64,000 nucleotides of DNA from Streptomyces sp. NBC_00568 (GTDB lineage Bacteria; Actinomycetota; Actinomycetes; Streptomycetales; Streptomycetaceae): the NCBI RefSeq assembly GCF_026341855.1, contig NZ_JAPENW010000001.1:3091001-3155000 (forward strand). Reading direction: 5' to 3'. Both the position numbers and the translations under genes were made by a program. The notes below the pieces were generated by a model, which ran no database searches, was not told the origin of the DNA, and saw only the letters and a list, made by a program, of their open reading frames with translations. Of this stretch, positions 17,586 through 25,998 are shown one piece after another. Position 1 is the stretch's first letter, and each line of letters begins with the position of its first letter.

Positions 17586-18038
17586 TCAGAGCGGGAGCTT
17601 GAAGCCGACGTGTGAGGCCTCGAAGCCCAGCCGCTCGTAGAAGCGATGCGCGTCGGTGCGGGAGGCGTCGGAGGTCAGCTGGACCAAGTGGCAGCCCTGG
17701 CGGCGGGATTCCTCGATCGCCCACTCGATGAGCTCCGTCCCGAGACCGCTGCCACGTTCGTCGCCGTGGATACGTACGGCTTCGATGATGGAGCGCGTCG
17801 CCCCCTTGCGGGACAGTCCGGGAATCACGGTGAGCTGCAGGGTGCCGACAACGCGGTTCTCGCGCACGGCGACGACCAGGTGCTGGTTCGGGTCCCCGCT
17901 CAGACGCTCCAGGGCGCCCAGATACGGGGTCAGATCGTCGGGCGATTCCCGTTGGGCACCCAGCGGGTCGTCGGCGAGCATCGCGACAATGGCGGGCACG
18001 TCGTCGGCGACCGCCGCTCGTATCTCAAGATCTGCCAT
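17586..18038 (-). CDS. GNAT-family N-acetyltransferase
   Basis: 150 aa, a single GNAT domain. Visible are the N-terminal strand LEIRAAVADDVPAIVAMLAD, the acetyl-CoA pyrophosphate loop region EVRIHGDERGSGLGTELIEW (Q/RxxGxG/A as RGSGLG) and the C-terminal FYERLGFEASHVGFK motif. It acetylates an unknown amine. It lies 9 nt downstream of the MarR gene on the same strand and is probably co-transcribed with it. Confidence 0.88.
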   Translation of the reverse strand: MADLEIRAAVADDVPAIVAMLADDPLGAQRESPDDLTPYLGALERLSGDPNQHLVVAVRENRVVGTLQLTVIPGLSRKGATRSIIEAVRIHGDERGSGLGTELIEWAIEESRRQGCHLVQLTSDASRTDAHRFYERLGFEASHVGFKLPL

Positions 18039-18047
18039 GAGCGCACC

Positions 18048-18536
18048 CTACGAGGGCACGCCCACCGAGGGCACGGGCTGTACGGGCACGCTGGCGGACT
18101 CCACGACCCGGACCAGGGGGGCCAGCTCAGGGTTCACGGCCGCCTCGTCGAGTGCCTCGCGCAGGGCGGCGTCATTGGTGGGCCGCGCCTCGGCGAGGAG
18201 CTCCAGGCCGGCCTCGCTGACGTTCGTGTAGATGCCGCGGCGGTCGGTCGGGCAGAGATAGCGGGCGAGCAGCCCTCGGTCCTCAAGACGGGTGACCAGC
18301 CGTGTGGTGGCGCTCTGGCTGAGGACGACCGCGTCCGCGACCTGCTTCATCTGGAGATGGCCGCCGTCGCCGTCGTGCTGCCGGCTGAGCACGTCGAGCA
18401 GGGAGTACTCGCGCACGCTGAGCCCGTGCCTGGACTGTAGGGCCCGCTCGATGTGGGCCTCGATCCTCCCGTGCAGCAGGGAGAGTGCGCACCATCCCTG
18501 AGCGAGGGCGGTGAGCGCGGGGTCCGTGGCTGTCAT
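18048..18536 (-). CDS. MarR-family transcriptional regulator
   Basis: 162 aa from ATG 18536 (GGAGG about 8 nt upstream). The winged HTH spans about residues 35-105: MKQVADAVVLSQSATTRLVTRLEDRGLL is the recognition region (Q-SATTRL-T-LE-RGL key residues), followed by a wing with DRRGIY. It is divergent from an MFS exporter across a 141-bp gap, the classic arrangement for a MarR repressor controlling a drug pump. The gap holds two direct copies of ATAGCCCGC (18589 and 18606) and a CAATAG/CTATTG inverted pair that could be its operator. Confidence 0.9.
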   Translation of the reverse strand: MTATDPALTALAQGWCALSLLHGRIEAHIERALQSRHGLSVREYSLLDVLSRQHDGDGGHLQMKQVADAVVLSQSATTRLVTRLEDRGLLARYLCPTDRRGIYTNVSEAGLELLAEARPTNDAALREALDEAAVNPELAPLVRVVESASVPVQPVPSVGVPS

Positions 18537-18586
18537 GGCGTTTCCTCCGTCCCGGAGCGGCTGAAACCCAGGATAGAGCACAGGCG

Positions 18587-18629
18587 CAATAGCCCGCTGT
18601 TGCGTATAGCCCGCGTCTGCAACTATTGT
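18587..18629 (+). promoter_or_regulatory. Candidate promoter/operator of the MFS gene
   Basis: TTGCGT (18600-18605) and TATTGT (18624-18629) are 18 bp apart and resemble a vegetative promoter. They are interleaved with direct repeats ATAGCCCGC at 18589 and 18606 and with the CAATAG (18587-18592) / CTATTG (18623-18628) pair, so a bound MarR repressor would cover the promoter. Confidence 0.4.
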
Positions 18630-18677
18630 GAACGCAGGCAAAGCGCCCATGCAATCTCCTGGAAGGTGTACTCCACC

Positions 18678-19886
18678 ATGCCTCTCGCGCTTCTGGCCCT
18701 CGCGATCGGGGCCTTCGGAATCGGAACGACAGAGTTCGTGATCATGGGCGTCCTGCCCGAGGTCGCCGGAGACTTCGGTGTCTCCATCCCCACCGCCGGA
18801 CTACTGGTGACCGGCTATGCCCTCGGTGTGGTGATCGGCGCGCCGATCATGACCGCGCTCGGCACGAAGGTCTCCCGCAAGCGGATGCTCATGGTGCTGA
18901 TGGGTCTGTTCGTCGTCGGCAATCTGATCTCCGCCCTGGCTCCGGCCTTCTGGCTGATGTTCGTGGGCAGGGTGGTCGCCTCTCTCGCCCACGGTGCCTT
19001 CTTCGGCATCGGGTCGGTGGCCGCCGCCGAACTGGTCGCGCCCGAGAAGAAGGCCGGCGCCATCGCGATGATGTTCAGCGGGCTCACGATCGCCAATGTC
19101 GTCGGCGTCCCGCTGGGCACGCTGATCGGACAGTCCGCGGGCTGGCGCGTCACCTTCGCGGGGGTCGCCGCGCTCGGCGTCATCGGGCTGCTGGGCATCG
19201 CCAAGCTGGTGCCGGAGATGCCGAAGCCCGAGGGCGTGCACCTGCGCCATGAGCTCGCCGCCTTCAAGAACGTCCAGGTCCTGCTCGCGATGGCGATGAC
19301 GGTGCTCGGCTTCGGCGGTGTCTTCGCGGCCATCACCTACATCGCGCCGATGATGACGCACGTCGCGGGCTTCGCCGACGGGTCGGTCACCTGGCTGCTG
19401 GTCCTCTTCGGCCTCGGCATGGTCGGCGGAAACCTGGTCGGCGGCAAGTTCGCCGACCGCGCGCTGATGCCGATGCTGTACGTGTCTCTGGGCGGCCTCG
19501 CCGTCGTGCTCGCCCTCTTCACCGTCACCGCGCACAACAAGATCCTGGCGGCGGTCACGATCGCCCTGATCGGCGCTCTGGGCTTCGCGACCGTGCCTCC
19601 GCTTCAGAAGCGCGTTCTCGACCAGGCGCACGGCGCGCCCACCCTGGCCTCGGCCGTGAACATCGGCGCCTTCAACCTCGGCAACGCCCTCTCGGCCTGG
19701 CTCGGCGGCATCGTGATCGCGGCAGGCCTCGGCTACACCGCCCCCAACTGGGTCGGTGCGGTTCTCGCCGCGAGCGCGCTCGTTCTGGCCGTCCTCTCGG
19801 CCGCTCTGGAGCGCCGCACGGCCCTTCCCGGCTCCGTGGTCGCCAGTGGCACCCCGGCCGAGCGGCGGACCGCCGTCCACCACTGA
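18678..19886 (+). CDS. MFS exporter, AraJ/DHA1-type
   Basis: 402 aa with twelve hydrophobic segments. TM1 is preceded by almost no cytoplasmic tail (MPLALLALAIGAFGIGTTEF; the GTTEFVIMGVLPE motif is typical of the DHA1/AraJ-Cml group). The loop 2-3 motif appears as GAPIMTALGTKVSRKRML. ATG 18678 follows GGAAGG. It is divergent from the MarR gene and followed by the HbpS/GlcG-like gene at 19986, probably in one transcript. A drug or sugar efflux role is inferred; the substrate is not known. Confidence 0.88.
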   Translation: MPLALLALAIGAFGIGTTEFVIMGVLPEVAGDFGVSIPTAGLLVTGYALGVVIGAPIMTALGTKVSRKRMLMVLMGLFVVGNLISALAPAFWLMFVGRVVASLAHGAFFGIGSVAAAELVAPEKKAGAIAMMFSGLTIANVVGVPLGTLIGQSAGWRVTFAGVAALGVIGLLGIAKLVPEMPKPEGVHLRHELAAFKNVQVLLAMAMTVLGFGGVFAAITYIAPMMTHVAGFADGSVTWLLVLFGLGMVGGNLVGGKFADRALMPMLYVSLGGLAVVLALFTVTAHNKILAAVTIALIGALGFATVPPLQKRVLDQAHGAPTLASAVNIGAFNLGNALSAWLGGIVIAAGLGYTAPNWVGAVLAASALVLAVLSAALERRTALPGSVVASGTPAERRTAVHH

Positions 19887-19985
19887 CCGGAATCGGGCCC
19901 GGTGCGGGGCCAGGGCCGTCCCCGCACCGTCCCGACCCGGCACGTCCCCCACTCGAAACAGCACCCCCACAAGGAGAAACCCCTG

Positions 19986-20408
19986 ATGAGCACCACCACC
20001 GCCGTTGCCCCCCTGACCATCGAGGACGCCGAGGTCCTCGTCACCGCGGCCCGTCACGCCGCCGAAGCCACAGGCGTTCGGATCAGCGCCACCGTCCTCG
20101 ACGCGGGCGGCCACCTTCTCGCGTTCCGGCGCGACGACCAGGCTGTGCTGATCTCGGGAGAGACCAGCACGCGCAAGGCCTACACGGCACTCCAGCTGAA
20201 CGCGGCAACCGCCGATCTCGTCGAGGCGGTGCAGCCCGGTGGTCTCTTCCACACCCTGCCCACCGCGCTCGACCGCCCCCTGCTGTTCATCGCGGGCGGC
20301 GTGCCGGTCCACCGTGACGGCCGTCTGATCGGTGCGATCGGGATCGGTGGCGGCATGCCCGACCAGGACCACGGCTTCGCCGTCACCGCCGTCGCATCGC
20401 TCGTCTGA
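19986..20408 (+). CDS. HbpS/GlcG-family protein (heme-binding-like fold)
   Basis: 140 aa, the typical size of the GlcG/HbpS/PduO-C family. The pattern AARHAAEATGVRISATVLDAGGHLLAFRRDD and the terminal GAIGIGGGMPDQDHGFAVTA block identify the fold (DAGGHL and GIGGG are the key pieces). Members bind heme or cobalamin or act as small redox/sensory proteins, but a specific role cannot be read here. AAGGAG lies 8-9 nt before ATG 19986. It follows the MFS gene by 99 nt. Confidence 0.85.
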   Translation: MSTTTAVAPLTIEDAEVLVTAARHAAEATGVRISATVLDAGGHLLAFRRDDQAVLISGETSTRKAYTALQLNAATADLVEAVQPGGLFHTLPTALDRPLLFIAGGVPVHRDGRLIGAIGIGGGMPDQDHGFAVTAVASLV

Positions 20409-20512
20409 CGCTCGGCAGCCACGGCACCCGCCCGACGTACGACAGTCCAGAAGCGCCGGTCTCCCACCGTGTCCCGGGGGACCGGCACTTCGTCTGTCGG
20501 CGTGGCTGAGCT

Positions 20513-21400
20513 CTAGCCGGCGGCGACCGTCAGCGGCGCGAAGCGGCGAGTCCAGTCGCCGGGCAGTTCCGGGATCCCGTACGTCATGACCGAGTTGAAG
20601 GCGACGGAGGCAAGCCCGCGCTCTGTCAGCCAGGCCAGCAGGTCTTCGTGCCGCACGTCGATGTCGGTGCGCAGCGGTCGGTCGGTGTGAGCGGCGAGCG
20701 AGGAGACGAGCGCCTTCGCCGTCTCCGTGTCCCGGGCGATCAGCGGGCCGACGACATGGTCGGTCATGTTGGGCCAGGCGGCCGCGTAGCCGATGATGCG
20801 GCCGTTCTCCTCGGCCACGCGCAGCTGGTCGGAGAAGGCGGGCAACCGCGTGATCATGTGGGTGCGGTCGGTGCCGAAGACCTCTTCGTCCAGCCGGAGG
20901 ATGGTGGCGAGGTCCTCCGCCGTGGCCGGGCGGGTGGACACCTCGGGCTCAGGGCCGCCAGGAGTGAACACCCCACGGAACATCTCGGCCCGGCCGCTGA
21001 CCTTGAATCCCAACTCCTCGTAGAGCGGGCGCCCGTACTCGGTCGCGTGCAGGGTCAGTGGGGTGCTGCCCATCTCTTCGACGACGTGCCGCATCAGATG
21101 ACGGCCGACACCCTGGCGGGAATGCCGCTCGGCGACGAGAACCATGCCGATCGCACCCAGCTCGGGGCAGTCACGCGGTCCGTATTCGGTCACCACGCAC
21201 GCGGTGACGAGACCGCCGGCGGGGTCGTCGATGCCGTATCCGTTCCCCGCGGTGAGCAGCAGACCCCACTTGTGTTCCTCACGGGGCCAGCCCCGGTCTT
21301 CGGACAAGTCGGCGCAGGCGGCGAGGTCGCGAGGCGTCAGACGGCGAACGGGCAGAGCGGTGAGGGATGGTGTCGACACGCACGTCAGGCTGTCTGACAC
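20513..21400 (-). CDS. GNAT acetyltransferase with C-terminal YitH-like domain
   Basis: 295 aa in two halves. The first (about 15-135) is a GNAT domain with the acetyl-CoA loop VLVAERHSRQGVGRHLMRHV and YEELGF. The second (about 155-290) resembles the DUF1248/YitH acceptor domain (IIGYAAAWPN, HVVGPLIARD). The GTG at 21400 is taken as start; GTG 21379 is an alternative. It is convergent with the HbpS-like gene, and a perfect parS lies upstream at 21494. The substrate is unknown. Confidence 0.8.
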   Translation of the reverse strand: MSDSLTCVSTPSLTALPVRRLTPRDLAACADLSEDRGWPREEHKWGLLLTAGNGYGIDDPAGGLVTACVVTEYGPRDCPELGAIGMVLVAERHSRQGVGRHLMRHVVEEMGSTPLTLHATEYGRPLYEELGFKVSGRAEMFRGVFTPGGPEPEVSTRPATAEDLATILRLDEEVFGTDRTHMITRLPAFSDQLRVAEENGRIIGYAAAWPNMTDHVVGPLIARDTETAKALVSSLAAHTDRPLRTDIDVRHEDLLAWLTERGLASVAFNSVMTYGIPELPGDWTRRFAPLTVAAG

Positions 21401-21493
21401 GTGCCGCTGCCGTCCACCGTTTTCCAGGCAGCCCTACCCTTTTTCGACCATGCTCTGCGCCGCCCCACGGCGAGCGGACAGCAACGGACAGCT

Positions 21494-21507
21494 GTTTCAC
21501 GTGAAAC
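21494..21507. other. parS site (ParB-binding), perfect
   Basis: GTTTCACGTGAAAC between the divergent GNAT (start 21400) and HAD phosphatase (start 21550) genes, 43 nt upstream of the latter and so within its likely promoter/leader. Confidence 0.9.
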
Positions 21508-21549
21508 CCCGGCCCCTGACCGTCGACTGCCCCAGTAGCCTCGGCGGAC

Positions 21550-22182
21550 ATGGCGAGACTTCATCTCTTCGACCTCGACGGGACGTTGCTCCACGGCAGC
21601 ACCGCACCGTTGGAGATCTCCCGGCAGCTCGGGCTGGAAGCCGAGACCATGGCGCTGGAGAAGGCCATTTCCGCGGGGCTCATAGGTCCTCCCGAGTACG
21701 CGACACGGGTGCATGCCCTATGGACGGAACTCACCGAGGCGCATGTGACGGCGGCTTTCGACGGAGCGCCATGGATGTCCGGCATCGAAGACGTCTGGAG
21801 GGAGATCCGGGAAAACGGCGACTACTGCGCCGTCGTCTCGTTGTCGCCCTCGTTCTTTGTGGAGCGTCTGATGTCGTGGGGAGCGCACGCGGCTCATGGC
21901 TCGCGCTTTCCCGCCGTGCCGTTCGCGGAGCCGGTGGATCCGGCGGGTGTACTCAGCGGCGCGGCAAAGGTGCAGATCGCGGACCGGCTCTGTGAAGAGT
22001 TCGGGGTGAGTCGGAGCGACTGTGTCGCCTATGGCGACTCCCTCTCGGACAAGGACCTTTTCCGCGCTGTGCCGGTGTCCGTCGCGGTCAATGCGGACCG
22101 GCATCTGTGCGGCCTGGCCACCTACTCCTACGTGGGACGGGACCTGTGGGATGCCTATCAATTGGTTTGCGGGGCAAGGTAA
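21550..22182 (+). CDS. HAD-IB (SerB-like) hydrolase
   Basis: 210 aa. The catalytic DxDGT motif reads FDLDGTLLHG (Asp8 nucleophile, Asp10). Motif II Ser/Thr is in CAVVSLSPSFFVE and motif III/IV in CVAYGDSLSDKDLF (GDS-SD). The helical cap fits the HAD-IB phosphoserine-phosphatase-like group. The substrate is a small phosphate ester, possibly phosphoserine or a polyketide-related metabolite. The family often shows such lone copies in Streptomyces. Confidence 0.85.
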   Translation: MARLHLFDLDGTLLHGSTAPLEISRQLGLEAETMALEKAISAGLIGPPEYATRVHALWTELTEAHVTAAFDGAPWMSGIEDVWREIRENGDYCAVVSLSPSFFVERLMSWGAHAAHGSRFPAVPFAEPVDPAGVLSGAAKVQIADRLCEEFGVSRSDCVAYGDSLSDKDLFRAVPVSVAVNADRHLCGLATYSYVGRDLWDAYQLVCGAR

Positions 22183-22609
22183 TTCACGTTGTCGGCAGGC
22201 CGGTGCCGCGCTCATTAGCCTTGAGGGAAGAGGGCACTTGTGCCGAGGGCCGCTGCCGGTATGGTCGACTCCGGTTCGCGTCCGCCGAAGTGTGCGCACG
22301 TCCCGCCGACGCGGGCGCCCGGCAACGCAGGCCAAAGCAGCCTAACGGGACGGAGAGATCGAAGACCCGCATTTTCCGTTATGAGGCCGGGCGTTGACCC
22401 CGGGTGGGATGCTCGACGAGAGCGCTGCGGCCAATGTCACATTCTCGCCTTACTTGTCCGTACGGGGTGGGAATCCGGCCCAATGCGGCCGCATTGGGCC
22501 GACGGGACTGAACCGGGAAAGAGAGCAAGCCGTCTGCGGGGGAAAGCAGGCATCTTCCGACTGCGGAGGTGCGCAGACCGACCGAAAGATGTTCGAGGCG
22601 AGGCAGACC
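22183..22609. other. Intergenic region with a 26-bp perfect palindrome
   Basis: About 430 bases upstream of the flavohemoglobin-like gene, lower in coding bias than the flanks. It has a small hairpin GGCAC-TT-GTGCC near 22240 and, at 22476-22501, a perfect 26-bp palindrome (arm CGGCCCAATGCGG), a good candidate operator 108 nt before the start codon. No tRNA or known riboswitch was recognised. Confidence 0.4.
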
Positions 22610-24193
22610 ATGGACGCTCCGACCACCACGTCGGCCGACAACGGCACTTCAGGCGGAAACGGCGGGGGCGGCTGGTTCACGCCGCACAAGGAGCCGCCGA
22701 CTCCCAGCGGTGATCAGGGGCCATCGGACGGCCGTCGGCTGGCCGCGTTGCGCCCGGTGGGCCGGTCCGCGGCAACGCAGGGGGAACCCGGCCAAACCAC
22801 CCCTGAGCAAGCGGCTCCCGGGCAGGGAACACCCCAGCAGGAACGAATATCCCCGGTCGCCGAGGCGCCCAAGGCCTCTCGTCACTTCGAGCCGGAGCCG
22901 GCCCACGAAGCCGTGCGCCCGCAGTCGGGCCCCGGGCAGGCGCAGTTCGGCCCTCCGCGGCCCTCACAGGCCTCCGCGACCGAGTACGGGCCCCGGCAGC
23001 CCCACCGCGGCTCTCCGGGGCCTGAGGCCCGCCCTGAGCCGCATGGGACGGTCCGGCCGCCGGCCCCCGCCCCCAAGGCGTCTCCCGACGCCGTGCTGAT
23101 CCGCCGGACCATGGCCGAGGTCGGTGACATCGCCGACAAGGTCACCTCCTACTTCTACGCGCTTCTCTTCGTACGCCACCCGGAGCTGCGCTCGATGTTT
23201 CCCGCCGCGATGGACACCCAGCGGGACCGGCTGCTCAAGGCGCTGCTGACCGCCGCCGAGCACGTCGACAACACCGAGGTCCTCGTCGCGTATCTGCAGA
23301 ACCTCGGCCGGGGACACCGCAAGTACGGCACCCGGCCGGAGCACTACCCGGCCGTCGGTGAGTGCCTCATCGGCTCGCTCAGCCGGTACGCCTCCGCGAT
23401 CTGGGACGCCGAGATGGAGGCGGCCTGGGTGCGCACGTACACGACCATCTCCCAGGTCATGATCGACGCCGCAGCCGCCGACGAGCTGCGTGCTCCGGCC
23501 TGGTGGTACGCCGAAGTGGTGTCCCACGACCTGAGGACGCCGGACGTCGCTGTCGTCACGGTCCGGCCCGACCAGCCGTACCCGTTCCTGGCCGGGCAGT
23601 ACACAAGCCTGGAGACACCGTGGTGGCCACGGATCTGGCGGCACTACTCCTTTGCCTCGGCGCCTCGCTCGGACGGGCTGCTGACGTTCCATGTCAAGGC
23701 GGTTCCGGCGGGCTGGGTCTCCAACGCACTGGTGCACCGCGCCCGGCCCGGCGATGTCATCCGGCTCGGACCGCCGTCCGGCTCCATGACCGTCGACCAC
23801 ACCACCGACAGCGGACTGCTCTGTCTGGGCGGCGGCACCGGCATCGCACCCATCAAGGCCCTGGTCGAGGACGTCGCCGAACACGGGGAGCGCCGACCCG
23901 TCGAAGTCTTCTACGGGGCTCGCACCGATCACGACCTCTACGACATCGACACCATGCTGCGGCTCCAGCAGAGCCACCCCTGGCTCGCGGTACGCCCCGT
24001 CGTCGACCAGCAGGCCCATCTCCAGCTGCCGGACGTCGTACGCGAGTACGGGCCCTGGAACGAATTCGACGCGTATCTCTCGGGGCCGCCCGGCATGATC
24101 CGCAGCGGTGTCGACACGCTCAGGGACATAGGCATCCCGTCGGACCGTATCCGCCACGACTCGGTGGAAGAACTCGTCGCGGCCGGCGACTGA
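22610..24193 (+). CDS. Flavohemoglobin-like protein with long disordered N-terminal extension
   Basis: About 527 aa. Residues 1-160 are Pro/Gly/Gln/Ala-rich and predicted disordered. A globin domain follows (about 162-290), with the likely heme-ligand His236 in GRGHRKYGTRPEHYPAVGECL (GHRKYG, EHYPAVG key). Next come an FAD-binding ferredoxin-reductase domain (YTSLETPWWPRIWRHYSFAS, with RHYSFAS as flavin motif) and an NAD domain (LCLGGGTGIAPIKALVED; GGGTGIAP key). Flavohemoglobins oxidise NO to nitrate with NAD(P)H; here dioxygenase activity is inferred only. The normal family length is about 400, so the excess is the N-terminal tail. ATG 22610 is chosen; ATG 22589 is an alternative. Confidence 0.85.
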   Translation: MDAPTTTSADNGTSGGNGGGGWFTPHKEPPTPSGDQGPSDGRRLAALRPVGRSAATQGEPGQTTPEQAAPGQGTPQQERISPVAEAPKASRHFEPEPAHEAVRPQSGPGQAQFGPPRPSQASATEYGPRQPHRGSPGPEARPEPHGTVRPPAPAPKASPDAVLIRRTMAEVGDIADKVTSYFYALLFVRHPELRSMFPAAMDTQRDRLLKALLTAAEHVDNTEVLVAYLQNLGRGHRKYGTRPEHYPAVGECLIGSLSRYASAIWDAEMEAAWVRTYTTISQVMIDAAAADELRAPAWWYAEVVSHDLRTPDVAVVTVRPDQPYPFLAGQYTSLETPWWPRIWRHYSFASAPRSDGLLTFHVKAVPAGWVSNALVHRARPGDVIRLGPPSGSMTVDHTTDSGLLCLGGGTGIAPIKALVEDVAEHGERRPVEVFYGARTDHDLYDIDTMLRLQQSHPWLAVRPVVDQQAHLQLPDVVREYGPWNEFDAYLSGPPGMIRSGVDTLRDIGIPSDRIRHDSVEELVAAGD

Positions 24194-24212
24194 CCCGCGG
24201 TTTCCCTCGGCG

Positions 24213-24695
24213 TCAGCCCAGGTCAGGTGCGTGCATGGCCCGTACGCCTTCGATGTTGCCGTCGAGATAGTGCCTCAGCGAGAGCGGTACGAGGTGGACC
24301 GAGGCGATCCCGACCCGGGTGAACGGGACGCGGACGATCTCGTACTCACCGCACGGTTCGTCCATCTCGGGGCCGTGCCGCAGGGCGGGATCCATGGACT
24401 CCAGCCGGCAGACGAAGAAGTGCTGGACCTTCACGCCGGTCGCGCCGCCGTCGTCGCCGATGTGCTCGACGGTGTCGACGAAGCAGGGCACCACATCGAC
24501 GACCTTGGCTCCGAGCTCCTCGTGCACCTCACGATGGAGTGCTTCGACGACAGTCGTGTCCTCCGGTTCGACCCCGCCACCCGGTGTGAGCCAGTAGGGA
24601 TCGACGCCGGGCTTGGTGCGCTTGATCAAGATCAGGTCGTCACCATCGAGCAGAACGGCACGGGCGGTGCGCTTGACCACGGGTCGGACGGTCAT
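24213..24695 (-). CDS. Nudix hydrolase
   Basis: 160 aa with a complete Nudix box (GGGVEPEDTTVVEALHREVH then EELG; G-x5-E-x7-REVxEELG), so a divalent-metal pyrophosphohydrolase of a nucleoside-diphosphate derivative. It is convergent with the flavohemoglobin-like gene at a gap of only 19 nt. A parS copy with one mismatch lies 22 nt upstream of its start. No substrate can be inferred. Confidence 0.88.
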   Translation of the reverse strand: MTVRPVVKRTARAVLLDGDDLILIKRTKPGVDPYWLTPGGGVEPEDTTVVEALHREVHEELGAKVVDVVPCFVDTVEHIGDDGGATGVKVQHFFVCRLESMDPALRHGPEMDEPCGEYEIVRVPFTRVGIASVHLVPLSLRHYLDGNIEGVRAMHAPDLG

Positions 24696-24716
24696 GGGAG
24701 AAATGTGGCCCGGCTG

Positions 24717-24730
24717 GTTCCACGTGAAAC
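24717..24730. other. parS-like site, 13/14
   Basis: GTTCCACGTGAAAC, one mismatch (T4C) from consensus, directly upstream of the Nudix start. A degenerate half-copy (TGTGAAAC) follows at 24751. Confidence 0.7.
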
Positions 24731-24878
24731 ATCACCCGGCCGGGATTCCGTGTGAAACGTCCTGGAGCCCGCCCTGGGGTTCCGAGAAGGCGGGGGCGGC
24801 CTTCGCCCGAACCGCCGGCCTTCGGTCCCCGGCGGCAGGCCCTGCCACTGAGGATCTCGGTTCCGATCCGTGCCCACC

Positions 24879-25784
24879 TCAGCCCCAGTCGGCGGCCGCT
24901 CGCAGCAGCCATTCGTGCGCGCGGGCGATGTGCGGCATCGCGAGAGTTCCGGTCCGGACGACAAGGAAGTACGTACGCAACGGGGGCACCGCAGGGTCGA
25001 GGAGCGCCACGACGTCTCCGCGTTCGATGGCATCGGAACAGAGGTATTTGGGCAGGACGGCGAGCCCGGCGCCCGCGGAGGCACAAGCGAGGACCGCCCG
25101 CAGATCCGGGACGACGACCGTGCCGGAGGCGGCCGGGCGGCAGTCGAAGACCGAGGCCCAGTACCGGGCGACGAGCGGCAGCGACTCGTGGACCTCGACG
25201 ATGGGGAGGTCCTCGAGCGCGTGGGCGCCCTTCCGGCGGAGTTTGCCCGGCCCGACTTCGGCGGCCCAGCGCGGAGAGGCGACCAGGACGTGCTCTTCGT
25301 CGCAGAGCGGAGTCGCGGTGAGGAGCGCACCGCGTGGGCGGGCCGTCGTCATGGCCAGATCATGATGTCCGGCGGCGAGCCCCTCCAGCGTCTCCTCCGC
25401 GTTGCCGAAGGAGGCGCGCAGCGTGAAGCCCTGTCCGTCGTCGCCGGTCAGCTCCGTGAGCGCGGGCAGTGCGCGCTCCGCGGTGAACTCCGGCGGCCCC
25501 GCGAGATGCAGGGTGCGCAGAGAGGAGTCCTCGTCGAGACCGGTCTCGGCTATCTCAACGAGAGCGTCGAGATGCGGCGCCGCCTTGTGGGCCAGCTCGT
25601 CGCCGATGGTCGTGGGGGTCACCCCGCGCGCCTGGCGAAGAAACAGGGGCCGCCCCAACTGCCGCTCCAGTGTGCGGATCTGCGAGGTGACGGCCGGCTG
25701 GGAGAGTCCGAGCAGCGCGGCAGCGCGAGTGAAGGAACCGGCCCGGTGCACTGTCACAAAAGTGCGCAGCAAGGCCAAGTCCAT
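24879..25784 (-). CDS. LysR-family transcriptional regulator
   Basis: 301 aa, full family length. The N-terminal winged HTH is MDLALLRTFVTVHRAGSFTR followed by AAALLGLSQPAVTSQIRTLE, and the effector-binding domain of PBP2 type runs from about 90 to 295. It has no divergent partner; the gene upstream is transcribed in the same direction and ends at 25999. Its targets are therefore not obvious. A CTAT-N10-ATAG dyad at 25824-25841 is a possible autoregulatory LysR box. Confidence 0.9.
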   Translation of the reverse strand: MDLALLRTFVTVHRAGSFTRAAALLGLSQPAVTSQIRTLERQLGRPLFLRQARGVTPTTIGDELAHKAAPHLDALVEIAETGLDEDSSLRTLHLAGPPEFTAERALPALTELTGDDGQGFTLRASFGNAEETLEGLAAGHHDLAMTTARPRGALLTATPLCDEEHVLVASPRWAAEVGPGKLRRKGAHALEDLPIVEVHESLPLVARYWASVFDCRPAASGTVVVPDLRAVLACASAGAGLAVLPKYLCSDAIERGDVVALLDPAVPPLRTYFLVVRTGTLAMPHIARAHEWLLRAAADWG

Positions 25785-25823
25785 GGTGCCCCTCCCCTTT
25801 CAGCACCCCCGCGCGAACCCCAA

Positions 25824-25841
25824 CTATAAATAAGTCGATAG
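25824..25841. promoter_or_regulatory. Possible LysR box (CTAT-N10-ATAG)
   Basis: Short dyad in an unusually A/T-rich patch, 40 nt upstream of the LysR start codon (25784). The spacing approximates the T-N11-A rule of LysR sites. Confidence 0.3.
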
Positions 25842-25919
25842 GTCTCTGTCGCTACGGTGATTGGACACTGACACAGAGTCAACTAGCCTTGTCTGCGCGG
25901 TTCTTCGCGCGCGGAACCG

Positions 25920-25958
25920 GGACGGTCCGAGCCACGAGGGGGGAGGCTCGGACCGTCC
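25920..25958 (-). terminator. Terminator of the holin-like/ptpA/PLP-lyase operon
   Basis: Perfect 14-bp stem (25920-25933 with 25945-25958) and 11-nt loop, 41 nt past the stop of the PLP-lyase gene on the minus strand. Confidence 0.75.
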
Positions 25959-25998
25959 GTTGTACGTAGCGGGGTACTGATCCCGGCGCCTTGGCCGC

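Noticed and set aside
18624..18640. Second Rex operator upstream of the MFS gene
   Set aside because: TTGTGAACGC matches only one half of the palindrome; the second half is missing.
22183..22609. tRNA or known riboswitch before the flavohemoglobin gene
   Set aside because: GGTTCGCGTCC resembles a T-loop, but no cloverleaf or acceptor stem can be built, and no riboswitch signature was found.
24741..24755. Additional parS copy
   Set aside because: ATTCCGTGTGAAAC matches only 10 of 14 positions, below what I would call a site.
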